A stretch of 64,000 nucleotides of DNA from assembly GCA_039024915.1 (NCBI GenBank), contig JBCCPK010000003.1, positions 372,001-436,000 of the forward strand, in the 5' to 3' direction. The notes beneath the pieces were generated by a model, which had not been told where the DNA came from, made no database searches, and saw nothing but the letters and a program-made list of their open reading frames with translations. Source of the DNA: Pseudomonadota bacterium (GTDB lineage Bacteria; Pseudomonadota; Alphaproteobacteria; Rhizobiales; MH13). The position numbers and the translations under genes were made by a program. Of the stretch, positions 8,779-17,635 are shown piece after piece; the stretch's first letter is position 1; each line of letters opens with the position of its first letter.

Positions 8779-10644
8779 ATGTATGAGCGTCTTCGCGGCT
8801 CCGCCGCCACCCTTTTACTTGCCATTTCCCCTGTTTTTGCCACGTCGGCTTTCGTCTCGTCTTCGTCGCCCGCCCATGCGCAGGCGGAGGTTACGGTTTT
8901 TGCGCCATTTCGCGGCATCGCCGCCCCGATCGCCCGGGCAGGCAGCGCCGTGTCGGTGATTGATCGGGACCAGATCGAGCAGGCGGGGCAAGTGTCCGTC
9001 CAAGAAATACTGCGCGGGGCGCCTGGTGTCACCAGCACCAATTCCGGCGGCTTCGGCGCGAACACCGATGTGCGTATCCGAGGGGCAGAAGCGCAGCATA
9101 CGATGGTCCTGATCAATGGCATTCCGGTGACCGACCCCACGTCAACGCGCAACGCGTTCGACTTCACGATGCTTCCGGCAAGTATCATCGAGCGTATCGA
9201 GGTTTTGCGGGGTCCCCAATCCGCACTTTACGGCTCGGACGCCATTGGCGGGGTTATCAACATCATCACCCGGCAAGCGCCGAACGGTCTTTCCGCAACG
9301 GCGCTGGTTGAAGGGGGGAGCTTCGACACACACAGACAGGCTCTTTCAGCAGGCTACGGCGCGGCGAACGGTTCCATATTCGTGCATGGCGGACACGTAT
9401 CTACGAATGGCTTCAGTCGGCGCGATGGAAACGCCGAAGATGATGGTGCACGCCAGTGGACGGGCGGCTTTCGCGCCACGGCCCGACTGTCGGAGACCGT
9501 GGAAGTCGATGCCGCCTTCGATGCAACGGATCTTGAGAGCGAATATGATCGCCGCTCAACAGACCCCGCAGGAGGCGCCGAGCGGCTCAGCCTCAATGGC
9601 CATGCCCGCATCAGCCATAGCGGCTTCGACGGTCGTTGGCGCCAGACACTGACGGCGTTTGGCTCATCGACGGATCGCCAGTTCATCGAGCCAGCTTCGG
9701 TCGAAGACTATGAGGGCAGCCGCATCGGTATCGACTACACGGGCGAGGTTCAGCTTGGCTCCTACGGGACCTTTCTCTACGGCGCTACGGTTGAGGAGCA
9801 GACGGCGGACTATGTCGATAACGGTGTCCTGCAGTTTTCCGGCGACGAGGTCTATTGGGGAGCGTTCGCGCTGCACCAGTTCTCTGTGGGCCCCAATCTG
9901 CATTTGTCTGCCGCGCTGCGCTACGATGATTTCGCCGCCGCCGGTGACTTTGTGACGTTTCGCGGTACGGCCGTTTATGAGATTCCGTCAACGGAGACCC
10001 GGTTTCACGCAAGCGTCGGCACTGGCGCCAAAGCGCCCAGTTTGCGCCAGCGCGCGGCGACACCAAACCTTCGGCCAGAAGAAAGCATCGGCTTTGATGC
10101 TGGGGTAACGCAAACCCTGTTCGACGGCAGACTGACACTCGATGTCACCGGCTTTTATCAGGAGATCGACGACCTCATTGTCTATACTGGCGGCTTTTTC
10201 GGCTTTGCATCGGAGGCGTGGGACAATGTCGATGAAGCAGAAATCTTCGGGGTTGAGATCACCGCTGATGCAAGGGTCGTTCCGGGTCACCTCGATGCGC
10301 GCGCACACTACACCTACACAGACGCACGCGATGCGGTCTCAGACGACCGTCTGCAAAGACGGCCTGAGCACGAAGCCGAACTGACGTTGATCTACACCGG
10401 CATCGACAAACTCCGGCTGTCGGCAACGGCCTATTGGACGGGCGGCGAATGGTTCTCCCGCAGCCGCGAACGCACACCGCTCGATAGCTATGTACGGGTG
10501 GATGCCGCCGCATCCTATCAGGTTCACGAGCATCTTGAGATTTACGGGCGCGTCGAAAACCTGTTTGACGCTGAGTATGAAGAGATCTCAGGTTTCAACA
10601 CGCCCGGCATATCCGCCTATGCAGGTATTCGCGCAACCTACTAG
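8779..10644 (+). CDS. btuB: TonB-dependent outer membrane receptor, BtuB-like
   Basis: The protein of about 621 residues has a signal peptide ending near AHAQA. A TonB-box-like segment (EVTVFAP) follows, then a plug domain (GAPGVTSTNSGGFGANTDVR, LRGPQSALYGSDAIGGVINI), and a 22-strand-type barrel ending in YAGIRATY with an aromatic C-terminus. It should import corrinoids across the outer membrane with TonB energy. A GTG at 8776, spaced 8 nt after AAAGG, is an alternative start one codon upstream. The upstream gap of about 70 bp is too short for a standard cobalamin riboswitch. Confidence 0.88.
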   Translation: MYERLRGSAATLLLAISPVFATSAFVSSSSPAHAQAEVTVFAPFRGIAAPIARAGSAVSVIDRDQIEQAGQVSVQEILRGAPGVTSTNSGGFGANTDVRIRGAEAQHTMVLINGIPVTDPTSTRNAFDFTMLPASIIERIEVLRGPQSALYGSDAIGGVINIITRQAPNGLSATALVEGGSFDTHRQALSAGYGAANGSIFVHGGHVSTNGFSRRDGNAEDDGARQWTGGFRATARLSETVEVDAAFDATDLESEYDRRSTDPAGGAERLSLNGHARISHSGFDGRWRQTLTAFGSSTDRQFIEPASVEDYEGSRIGIDYTGEVQLGSYGTFLYGATVEEQTADYVDNGVLQFSGDEVYWGAFALHQFSVGPNLHLSAALRYDDFAAAGDFVTFRGTAVYEIPSTETRFHASVGTGAKAPSLRQRAATPNLRPEESIGFDAGVTQTLFDGRLTLDVTGFYQEIDDLIVYTGGFFGFASEAWDNVDEAEIFGVEITADARVVPGHLDARAHYTYTDARDAVSDDRLQRRPEHEAELTLIYTGIDKLRLSATAYWTGGEWFSRSRERTPLDSYVRVDAAASYQVHEHLEIYGRVENLFDAEYEEISGFNTPGISAYAGIRATY

Positions 10645-10680
10645 CGCTTACCCTCAAGCCAGCTCGGCAGGAGCGCCGTC

Positions 10681-11676
10681 ATGGGCCTGAATGGGGCTCT
10701 CGCCCTGCTGGCGTTCGCGCTGACGGTGACCTCGGTTGCCTTGGGCACGACACCGATGGCAATCGGCGACCTCATCGCAGCGATCTCGGGGGCCGATGAG
10801 CGGCTCGCTTTGATCATCTATGAAATTCGCGTGCCGCGGACACTTCTTGCCATTCTGATAGGCGGCTCGCTGGGATTGGCAGGGGCGGCGCTTCAAGGGC
10901 TTGTTCGCAATCCGCTTGCCTCGCCAAGCCTATTCGGAGCGCCGTCGGCTGCGGCGCTGGGCGCGGTGATCGTGATCAGCACCGGCCTCGCCTCCGCATT
11001 GTCGCTGGCTTTGCCACTAGCGGGCATGGTCGGTGCACTCGCTTCGGTAGGGGCGCTGTTCCTCATCGCGGGTCGCGGCGCACCGATCATCGTGCTTCTG
11101 CTGGCCGGCCTTGTTCTGTCGAGTTTTGCAGCAGCCTGCACTTCGCTGGCGCTCAACCTCGCGCCCAACCCTTTCGCGGCGCTTGAGGTCGCATTCTGGC
11201 TGTTGGGATCGCTTGATGACCGCTCCTTCCAGCACGTTGCGATGGCCGGACCATTTATCCTTACTGGAAGCCTCCTGATGGCCACCCAAGGGAAAAGCCT
11301 CAAGGTCTTAAGCCTTGGAGACGAGACAGCCGCGAGCCTTGGCGTCGCCGTACGGCGCGTTCAATTGATGATTATCGTTGGCGTTGCAGCAGCCGTCGGT
11401 GCCGGTGTCTCCGTTGCCGGAACCATTGGGTTCATTGGTCTTGTCGCCCCCCATCTGGTGCGGCCGCTGGTCGGATACGACCCGGCGCGGCTTCTCCTGC
11501 CCGCGACGCTTGCAGGCGCGTGCCTCCTGCTCGCCGCCGATATAGGCGTCCGGCTGATCCCAACGAGCGGATCGCCGGTCAAGGTTGGCGTGCTGACCGC
11601 GCTTGTCGGGGCGCCGTTTTTCTTGGCTCTGGTGCTGCGCGAGCGTCGGGCGATGGCTGGGCGGGCGCTGCCATGA
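10681..11676 (+). CDS. btuC: FecCD/BtuC-type ABC permease
   Basis: The 331-residue hydrophobic protein has the many transmembrane helices of the FecCD family. Typical motifs are IYEIRVPRTLLAILIGGSLG, LQGLVRNPLASPSLFGAP and GFIGLVAPHLVRPLVGYD. It should form the inner-membrane channel for corrinoid uptake with the ATPase that overlaps its stop codon (ATGA) and the BtuF-like protein encoded divergently. The substrate is inferred from context. Confidence 0.88.
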   Translation: MGLNGALALLAFALTVTSVALGTTPMAIGDLIAAISGADERLALIIYEIRVPRTLLAILIGGSLGLAGAALQGLVRNPLASPSLFGAPSAAALGAVIVISTGLASALSLALPLAGMVGALASVGALFLIAGRGAPIIVLLLAGLVLSSFAAACTSLALNLAPNPFAALEVAFWLLGSLDDRSFQHVAMAGPFILTGSLLMATQGKSLKVLSLGDETAASLGVAVRRVQLMIIVGVAAAVGAGVSVAGTIGFIGLVAPHLVRPLVGYDPARLLLPATLAGACLLLAADIGVRLIPTSGSPVKVGVLTALVGAPFFLALVLRERRAMAGRALP

Positions 11677-12467
11677 CGGCGGGCGCGGGCTCCATCGAAG
11701 CGCAGGGGCTGTCTGTCACAGTGGGCAGCTCAACACTCCTTGAGCCACTGGACCTACGGCTCAAAGCAGGCGAATTGACAGCAATTATTGGGCCCAACGG
11801 GGCAGGCAAAACCAGCCTCGTTCGGGCGCTGCTGGGCCTCACGAAACACACGGGCCTCGTGCGCTTTGGGGACGATCAGCGCGACGCGATGCCTGGCCCC
11901 GCCCGCGCACGCGTCGCAGCGTATCTGCCCCAAGGGCAAAACCATGCCTGGCCGCTGACGGTGGCCGACATCGTTGCCCTTGGCCGCCATCCGCACGGAG
12001 ACGAAGACAGCTATGACATCGCCCCATTGCTGCACCGCATGGGCTTGGACCAGTTGGCCGATCGGTCGGTGTTAAGCCTGTCAGGCGGCGAGCAAATGCG
12101 CGTCGCGCTGGCGCGAGCGTTGGCCGTCGAAGCCCAGTTTCTGTTTGCAGACGAGCCGCTGGCCTCGCTCGACCCGCACTACCAGTTTGCCATCCTCGAT
12201 ATCCTGTCCAGGGAGGCATCATCGGGCGTCGGCGTGATTGTTGTCCTGCACGATTTGCGCCACGCAGCAGCCTACGCGGACAGGATCATCATGATGGCAG
12301 GTGGGCGAGTGGTCGCCGACGGACGACCCGAGGAAGTGTTGACGCCTGAGCGTGTCGGGACAGCTTTCGGTGTCCAGACACGCTTGGAAACGATCACGCG
12401 CGGCGGGCAGTCTCGCATCGAAGCGGCGCTTCCAAGCGCCGCCCCACCGCAGGAACCGTCCGTGTAG
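11673..12467 (+). CDS. btuD: BtuD-like ABC transporter ATPase
   Basis: The 264-residue ATPase has Walker A GPNGAGKTSL, signature LSGGEQMRVALARAL, Walker B FLFADEPLASLDP and the H-loop VVLHDLRHA. It belongs to the FepC/BtuD group of siderophore and B12 importers. The start ATG overlaps the permease stop. The gene ends 5 bp from the convergent znuA stop, so no separate terminator fits between them. Confidence 0.88.
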   Translation: MTAGAGSIEAQGLSVTVGSSTLLEPLDLRLKAGELTAIIGPNGAGKTSLVRALLGLTKHTGLVRFGDDQRDAMPGPARARVAAYLPQGQNHAWPLTVADIVALGRHPHGDEDSYDIAPLLHRMGLDQLADRSVLSLSGGEQMRVALARALAVEAQFLFADEPLASLDPHYQFAILDILSREASSGVGVIVVLHDLRHAAAYADRIIMMAGGRVVADGRPEEVLTPERVGTAFGVQTRLETITRGGQSRIEAALPSAAPPQEPSV

Positions 12468-12472
12468 CCAGC

Positions 12473-13723
12473 TCAGCTGCCGGACAAAGCCTCAATGATC
12501 GCCGACATATTATGCCGCATCATCCCGATGTAGGTCGATGCCGGGCCATCAGGTCCGGAAAGCGCATCGGAGTACAGCTCTGCGCTTGCAACCTGTAACC
12601 CGGTCTCGGCGGCAATCGTCTCGATCAAACGGCTATCTGAGATGTTCTCAACGAACATCGCACGCGCGCCGGTGTCCATGATCTGATCAACGATTGCAGC
12701 GACGTCCGAAGCGGAAGCTTCGCTTTCCGTGCTGAGGCCTTGCGGGCTGAGGAACGTCATGTCGAAGTCGCGCGCCAGGTAGCCAAATGCGTCGTGGCCG
12801 GTGATCACAATGCGTTCTTCAGCGGGCACCCCGTCTAGAGCGGCTGCCAGCTCGGCTTCCAGAGCCTCAAGTTCTGCAGAATACGCGGCGGCATTCTCTT
12901 CGAAGGTTGCGCAATTTTCGGCGTCAACCGAGCAAAGCCCGGCGGCGATGTTGGCGACATAGACCTGCGCTGCGTCAAGTGATTGCCACGCGTGCGGGTC
13001 GATTGGTCCATGGTCATGATCATGGTGGTCATGGCCAGCATGATCATCGTCGCCATGGTCGTCATGGCCCGCATGGTCGTCCCCATGCTCATCGCCGTGA
13101 TCGTGATCGTCATGGCTGGCATGCTCATCGCCGTGATCATGGTCATGATCGTGGTCATCATGGCTGGCATGCTCATCACCGTGATCATGGTCATGATCGT
13201 GATCGTCATGGCTCGCATGCTCGTCACCGTGATCGTGGTCATGATCGTGATCGTCATGGCTGGCATGCTCATCACCGTGATCGTGGTCATGATCGTCATC
13301 ATCATGGCTCGCATGCTCATCACCATGGTCATCATGGTCATCTTCGTTTTCGATAACGTCGATGCCATCCGACACAGTCACAACCGCGGCTTCCGTGCCG
13401 GAGGATTCAACGAGGCGCTCCATAAACCCTTCGAAACCGATCCCATTGATGAACACCAGGTCAGCTTCGGTAACGCCAACAACATCGGTCGGAACCGGCT
13501 CATAAACGTGGGCATCCTCGTCCGGGCCGACGATGCTGGAAACCTTAACAAGGTCGCCGCCGACATTGCTCACCATATCGGCGAGGATTGAGAAGCTGGC
13601 CACAACCTTCAGCGGTTCATCCTGGGCGAATGCCTGGCTGGCGGGAACAGCAGTCAAACCCGCAACCACGCCCGCTGCAGCGAGCGCGCGAAAGGAAACA
13701 GAACGGGTCAAACGGTGGGTCAT
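12473..13723 (-). CDS. znuA: Zinc ABC transporter binding protein ZnuA with long His-rich loop
   Basis: A cluster A-I metal-binding protein of 416 residues. The signal peptide ends near SQAFAQ and is followed by VVASFSILADMV, the first metal-ligand region (HVYEPVPTD), a very long His/Asp-rich loop, then GPIDPHAWQS, VITGHDAFGYLA and the C-terminal domain. The ATG at 13723 is preceded by AAGGAGT. The loop holds about five copies of a 16-residue unit containing GDEHASHDD, encoded by a 48-bp tandem repeat, which makes it much longer than in most ZnuA proteins. The adjacent znuB, znuC and Zur-type gene support zinc as substrate. Confidence 0.95.
   Translation of the reverse strand: MTHRLTRSVSFRALAAAGVVAGLTAVPASQAFAQDEPLKVVASFSILADMVSNVGGDLVKVSSIVGPDEDAHVYEPVPTDVVGVTEADLVFINGIGFEGFMERLVESSGTEAAVVTVSDGIDVIENEDDHDDHGDEHASHDDDDHDHDHGDEHASHDDHDHDHDHGDEHASHDDHDHDHDHGDEHASHDDHDHDHDHGDEHASHDDHDHGDEHGDDHAGHDDHGDDDHAGHDHHDHDHGPIDPHAWQSLDAAQVYVANIAAGLCSVDAENCATFEENAAAYSAELEALEAELAAALDGVPAEERIVITGHDAFGYLARDFDMTFLSPQGLSTESEASASDVAAIVDQIMDTGARAMFVENISDSRLIETIAAETGLQVASAELYSDALSGPDGPASTYIGMMRHNMSAIIEALSGS
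13081..13335. repeat. 48-bp tandem repeat inside znuA
   Basis: The hexamer CATGCT recurs at 13120, 13168, 13216, 13264 and 13312, an exact 48-bp period, with near-identical flanking bases. On the coding (minus) strand each unit gives one GDEHASHDD block followed by alternating His and Asp. Because 48 is a multiple of three, copy-number change would lengthen or shorten the metal loop without a frameshift. Confidence 0.93.
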
Positions 13724-13745
13724 TGATTGGACTCCTTGGTGATGG

Positions 13746-14633
13746 TCAAGCAACGCGGTGCCGACGAGACGGCAAGCGGGTGGAAAGAACGCCGCGCGGG
13801 GCGGCGAGAAGTGACACAATGTACAGGCAACCGGCGGCGAGAATGATCGCCGGGCCAGAGGCAATATCAGCGTGGAAGGACACCAGAAGGCCCGCCAGCA
13901 CCGAAACCATGGCCAGAGCCACGGCGAGCGCACACATGCTGAACGCGGTTTTGGCCCAAAAGCGAGCGGTCGCGGCTGGCAAGATCATCAAACCGACCGA
14001 AAGCAGCGTCCCCAGAGCCTGAAAGCCGGCGACAAGATTGAGTACAACCAGCGCCAGGAACGCGAAATGGACCAGCGGGCCCCAACTTGAAACACTGCGC
14101 AAGAAACCGGGATCGAGGCACTCAGCGACCAGAGCGCGCCAAACGATCAGCAATGATCCAAGCGTCAGCGTGCTGATAGTGCCGATCATAATCAAGCTGT
14201 CAGTACCCAGCGCTAGCACCGAACCGAACAGAACGTGCATCAAGTCAACTGACGATCCGCGCAGCGAGACGATCATGACGCCAAGCGCAAGGGAGATCAA
14301 ATAGAAGGCGGCCATGGCCGCATCTTCCTTCTGCACGGTGATCCGCGCCACCATGCCGGCTCCCGCGGCAACCAGAGCGCCTGCGAACAGGCCGCCAAAC
14401 GTCATCGGAACAATCTCAAGGCCGAACAGCAGAAAGCCAATCGCCGCGCCCGGCAGGATAGCGTGCGCCATTGCGTCGCCCGTCAAGCTCATGCGCCGAA
14501 GCATGAGAAACACGCCAACCGGCGCCGACGACAAGGCGATCAATAGGCCGCCGATAAGCGCCCGCTGCATGAAAGCGTACTGGGCAAACGGGCCCACGAA
14601 AAAATCCTGAAGCTGCGCCAGCGTTTCCATCAT
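13746..14633 (-). CDS. znuB: Zinc ABC transporter permease ZnuB
   Basis: A 295-residue ABC-3 family permease with the typical LIGGLLIALSSAPVGVFLML, SLTGDAMAHAILPGAAIGF and VGLMILPAATARFWAKT segments and about eight hydrophobic helices. It forms the membrane channel of the ZnuABC zinc importer. Its start overlaps the znuC stop, and znuA follows after 22 bp. The C-terminal tail is basic (LPSRRHRVA). Confidence 0.94.
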   Translation of the reverse strand: MMETLAQLQDFFVGPFAQYAFMQRALIGGLLIALSSAPVGVFLMLRRMSLTGDAMAHAILPGAAIGFLLFGLEIVPMTFGGLFAGALVAAGAGMVARITVQKEDAAMAAFYLISLALGVMIVSLRGSSVDLMHVLFGSVLALGTDSLIMIGTISTLTLGSLLIVWRALVAECLDPGFLRSVSSWGPLVHFAFLALVVLNLVAGFQALGTLLSVGLMILPAATARFWAKTAFSMCALAVALAMVSVLAGLLVSFHADIASGPAIILAAGCLYIVSLLAAPRGVLSTRLPSRRHRVA

Positions 14634-15481
14634 GCCGCCCGAACGGAGCCGTGCTTTGGGCCCTGCTTCGCCGGCGCATTGTGCAGCTGATCACGATCGT
14701 GATCATGATCGGCGCACCAAGGAGCCGTTTCATCCCATGCAGGACGAAATTTACGCGCACGCTCAAGGTTCTCAGGCCGCAGAACGTCGCTGACCGGGCC
14801 CCAGGCTACCGGCTCGCGCGACAACAACAACACATCGGGAAAGTGCTGACGAACCCGGTCGAGGTCGTGCATAACAGCGATCACAGTCCGGCCCTCGCGG
14901 TGCCATCGTTTCACGACATCCAGGAGATCGTCTATGGTCTGCTCGTCAATCGCGTTGAACGGCTCATCCAACAAAATCAAATCAGCATCCTGCAGGATGA
15001 CGCGCGCAAACAGTGCTCGCTGGAATTGCCCCCCAGAAAGCGTGTCGATGCCGCGCTTTGCGAAGCCTTCCAAACCAACCGCCGCCAGCGCTTCCGAGAT
15101 CGCGCTTTTGCCGGCCTTGCCGAAGCGACCAAGGAGCCCCGTGCGATGCCAAAGGCCCAACTTTACCAGATCGAAAACCGTCGCGGGAAAGCTGCGATCA
15201 ATTTCCGCCAGTTGCGGCAAGTAAGCTTTGCGGCACCCATCGATGTGGGCGCATGTGCCACTCATCGGTTGCAGAACGCCGGCAATCCCTTTCACCAACG
15301 TCGACTTACCCGAGCCGTTCGGTCCAACGACGGCCAGAAGCGCACCGTGTTCGAGTTCTCCGGACAGACCATGGACCGCAGGATAGACCTGATAACCAAG
15401 GGTCAGATCATCGAAGCGCAGACAGGCTTTGCCGGTTTCATGGCCGTTTACAGCCGCAGCATGCCCCTGAGAACTCGTCAT
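14630..15481 (-). CDS. znuC: Zinc ABC transporter ATPase ZnuC
   Basis: The ATPase has Walker A GPNGSGKSTLVKGIAG, signature TLSGGQFQRALFARV, Walker B LILLDEPFNAIDE and H-loop VMHDLDRV. The C-terminus carries a short His/Asp-rich tail (WCADHDHDRDQLH), as in other zinc ATPases. The start is uncertain. ATG 15481 leaves a modest N-terminal extension before the ABC domain. ATG 15604 would add 41 residues but has no Shine-Dalgarno sequence. The gene is transcribed divergently from the Zur-type regulator. Confidence 0.9.
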   Translation of the reverse strand: MTSSQGHAAAVNGHETGKACLRFDDLTLGYQVYPAVHGLSGELEHGALLAVVGPNGSGKSTLVKGIAGVLQPMSGTCAHIDGCRKAYLPQLAEIDRSFPATVFDLVKLGLWHRTGLLGRFGKAGKSAISEALAAVGLEGFAKRGIDTLSGGQFQRALFARVILQDADLILLDEPFNAIDEQTIDDLLDVVKRWHREGRTVIAVMHDLDRVRQHFPDVLLLSREPVAWGPVSDVLRPENLERARKFRPAWDETAPWCADHDHDRDQLHNAPAKQGPKHGSVRAA

Positions 15482-15661
15482 CCCGACAGGTTGCGGATTC
15501 TCCCGCACATCGGCCGAAGCAGTCGTGTGGGCTAGTTTTCGCGCATGGGAAACCGAAGCGGACACGGACTGGGTTCTCTCACTTAGTGTGTTTTTCACGC
15601 GCATAAGGAGCGCTTGGCGGACGGGTCGCAACTTGCGAATGCGTCGCATTTCACCTATTGC

Positions 15662-15674
15662 GTTACACTATAAC
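15662..15674. promoter_or_regulatory. Candidate Zur operator
   Basis: GTTACACTATAAC is an imperfect palindrome (arms GTTA/TAAC) lying between divergent znuC and the Zur-type gene. It resembles the GTTATA-N-TATAAC core reported for alphaproteobacterial Zur sites. Its position could control both znuCBA and the regulator itself. Binding is inferred from motif and context. Confidence 0.6.
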
Positions 15675-15711
15675 ATGTCAATTCAAACGACCCTTTCTGA
15701 GGTCCGAGATC

Positions 15712-16137
15712 ATGTCTGAAGCAGCAACACCCGTTGAAGGGCTTTCCCGAAACAATCAACTGGTCCTCGATGCGCTCTCGCGATCAAAGGGGCCGATGTC
15801 GGCCTATCAACTGCTCGACGCGCTCCGTGACAAAGGGCTTCGCGCGCCGCCGCAGGTCTACCGGGCACTGAAATGGCTGAGCGGCCACGGCTTGGTTCAT
15901 AAGCTGCAAAGCGCCAATGCCTATGTAGCGTGCTCCCATGTGGCGTGCTGCGGCGGTGCGCACCAGCATGCCGCTTCGACCGTATTCTTTCTGTGCGAAA
16001 ACTGCGGCGCGGTGGAAGAGAAGTCCGACAGCGCGTTCAATCAGGCCCTGAGTGCGATCGCGAAGGATATTGGCTTTGCGCCGCAAACCACCGCTGTTGA
16101 GGTTTCGGGCATCTGCGCCCTTTGCCGTGCGGCTTAA
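15712..16137 (+). CDS. zur: Fur-family zinc uptake regulator Zur
   Basis: A 141-residue Fur-family repressor. The winged helix is at about residues 10-65 (LDALSRSKGPMSAYQLLDAL, PQVYRALKWL). It is followed by a metal-binding region with HQHAASTVFFLCENCG and a C-terminal CALC, the two CxxC pairs of the structural zinc site. Divergent znuCBA points to zinc rather than iron. The ATG at 15712 follows GAGGTCCGAG. A start at 15658 would overlap the candidate operator and is less likely. Confidence 0.9.
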   Translation: MSEAATPVEGLSRNNQLVLDALSRSKGPMSAYQLLDALRDKGLRAPPQVYRALKWLSGHGLVHKLQSANAYVACSHVACCGGAHQHAASTVFFLCENCGAVEEKSDSAFNQALSAIAKDIGFAPQTTAVEVSGICALCRAA

Positions 16138-17219
16138 TCGACCGGGGCAAGCGCGTCTTCCGGTCGCCAGACACCATCCGCATCGACCCCTCGCGCGGGC
16201 CGCGTCGAGCCGCGCGCGATCAGCCGTCCCGGTATCTCGACGGATTTGGGAACGACCGGCTCACCGGCGATGGCAGCATCGATGGCGGCAAACAGCGTTC
16301 GGCTCGTCGCCTCGATCATTGCGTCGACGGGCTGCGAGAAACTTGTAATGTCGTAGGCGGGCCACTGTACCGGGCCGACATTGTCGAACCCGACGATTGA
16401 AACGTCCTTCGGCACATCGAGGCCCAGTTCAAAGCGCAACGCATCCATCGCGGCGATTGCCATATGATCATTGGCACAGAATATCGCGTCCGGCGGCGAG
16501 CCAGCGGTCATCAGCATGCGGGCGGCAGCAGCCGCTTCTTGCGCGTCATAGTTGCCGCATGCGCGAGCGTGAAGGGTCTTGCCGGCTTCTTTCAAGCCGG
16601 CTCGGAAACCTGCTTCGCGATCGCGGTTCGTCGACGTTTCCTCGATGCCCGCAAGGTAGGCGATGCGCTTGTGGCCGCCGGCAACAAGGAATTGCGCAAT
16701 TGTCCGACCGCCAGCCCAGTTCGATCCGGTCACCTTCGACACGGACGCCGAGCTTGATACGCGGTTCACCATGACGACAGGAATGCCGGTTTGATGGCAT
16801 CGCTCGGCGATCTCCGACGAGAGCGAGACCGAGGCGAGCACCAGACCATCGATCTGATAGTCGAGCGCACGCAAAAGCTCCTGATCCGCCGCCTCACCCT
16901 CACCAACAGTGAAAAGCAGGATGTGGTAACCCCTCGACTGTGCGGCGTCGGAGAGACCTTGGACAAGTTCCGGATAGAAATGATTATCGAAGTAGGACAC
17001 CGCCATCGCAATGATCTGCGACCTGCGGGTGATCAACGACCGGGCAATCGCATTTGGCCGGTAGCCAAGCCGCTTTGCCGCCTCCATGACCCGCTCGCGC
17101 GTCGCCTTAGCAACGCTCGCGCCAGGCGTGAAAGTACGCGAGACGGCAGACTGTGAAACGCCGGCCTCACGGGCGACATCAACGCTGGTCGATTTGCCAA
17201 TCGATCGTTTTCGGACCAC
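16134..17219 (-). CDS. LacI-family transcriptional regulator
   Basis: The protein of 361 residues begins with a LacI helix-turn-helix (SVDVAREAGVSQSAVSRTF) and the hinge RPNAIARSL, followed by a periplasmic-binding-like ligand domain. The start is a GTG at 17219 preceded by GGGGGAGGGCAG. It lies downstream of the SDR dehydrogenase gene on the same strand and overlaps the convergent zur stop by 4 bp. A perfect 8-5-8 inverted repeat sits 19 nt upstream of the start. The effector is unknown. The neighbouring dehydrogenases suggest a sugar or sugar acid. Confidence 0.9.
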   Translation of the reverse strand: MVRKRSIGKSTSVDVAREAGVSQSAVSRTFTPGASVAKATRERVMEAAKRLGYRPNAIARSLITRRSQIIAMAVSYFDNHFYPELVQGLSDAAQSRGYHILLFTVGEGEAADQELLRALDYQIDGLVLASVSLSSEIAERCHQTGIPVVMVNRVSSSASVSKVTGSNWAGGRTIAQFLVAGGHKRIAYLAGIEETSTNRDREAGFRAGLKEAGKTLHARACGNYDAQEAAAAARMLMTAGSPPDAIFCANDHMAIAAMDALRFELGLDVPKDVSIVGFDNVGPVQWPAYDITSFSQPVDAMIEATSRTLFAAIDAAIAGEPVVPKSVEIPGRLIARGSTRPARGVDADGVWRPEDALAPVD

Positions 17220-17237
17220 CTGCCCTCCCCCGGGACC

Positions 17238-17258
17238 CAGAGATCGTTCTGATCTCTG
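17238..17258. promoter_or_regulatory. Perfect inverted repeat upstream of the LacI gene
   Basis: CAGAGATC, a 5-nt spacer and GATCTCTG form an exact palindrome directly upstream of the Shine-Dalgarno region of the minus-strand LacI gene. It could be an autoregulatory operator or a hairpin in the 5' leader. Which one applies is not decidable from sequence. Confidence 0.5.
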
Positions 17259-17335
17259 TGGAGCCTTTTTGTCGCGAAGCGTGCGAGAGAACGCGTCCGA
17301 TTGCAAGTCGACTGGCGTCGAAGACGGGAGGGCGT

Positions 17336-17635
17336 GCGGGCTAACCCGCCTTCCAACCGGCACTTGCCCCTGCTCTGGCCAGCGGGCTAACCCGCTGTCC
17401 AACCAGCACCTGCCCCTGCTCTGGCCGGCGGGCTAACCCGCCGTCTAACCGGCACTTGCCCTTGCTCTGGCCAGCGGGCTAACCCGCCGTCCAACCGGCA
17501 CTTGCCCTTGCTCTGGCCAGCGGGCTAACCCGCCGTCCAACCGGCACTTGCCCCTGCTCTGGCCAGCGGGCTAACCCGCCGTCCAACCGGCACTTGCCCT
17601 TGCTCTGGCCAGCGGGCTAACCCGCCGTCCAACCG
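17336..17635 (-). repeat. 46-bp tandem array derived from the 3' end of the SDR gene
   Basis: About 6.5 copies of a 46-bp unit lie head to tail, with only a few substitutions (for example at about 17351, 17396, 17404 and 17425-17447). On the minus strand each unit contains the last bases of the SDR gene, including its stop (GGACGGCGGGTTAG), followed by CCCGCTGGCCAGAGCAAGG. The copy at 17609-17635 is the real gene end and the others lie downstream of the stop. Each unit can fold GCGGG-CTAA-CCCGC. Because 46 is not a multiple of 3, the copies do not encode a repeated peptide. Confidence 0.93.

Noticed and set aside
12907-13591. Open frames antisense to znuA with Met/Ile- or His-rich repeats
   Set aside because: They are the complement of the 48-bp His/Asp repeat, and the composition is forced by the repeat rather than by selection for a second protein.
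17336-17635. CRISPR array
   Set aside because: The repeats are directly adjacent with no unique spacers, contain gene-derived sequence, and no cas genes are present.
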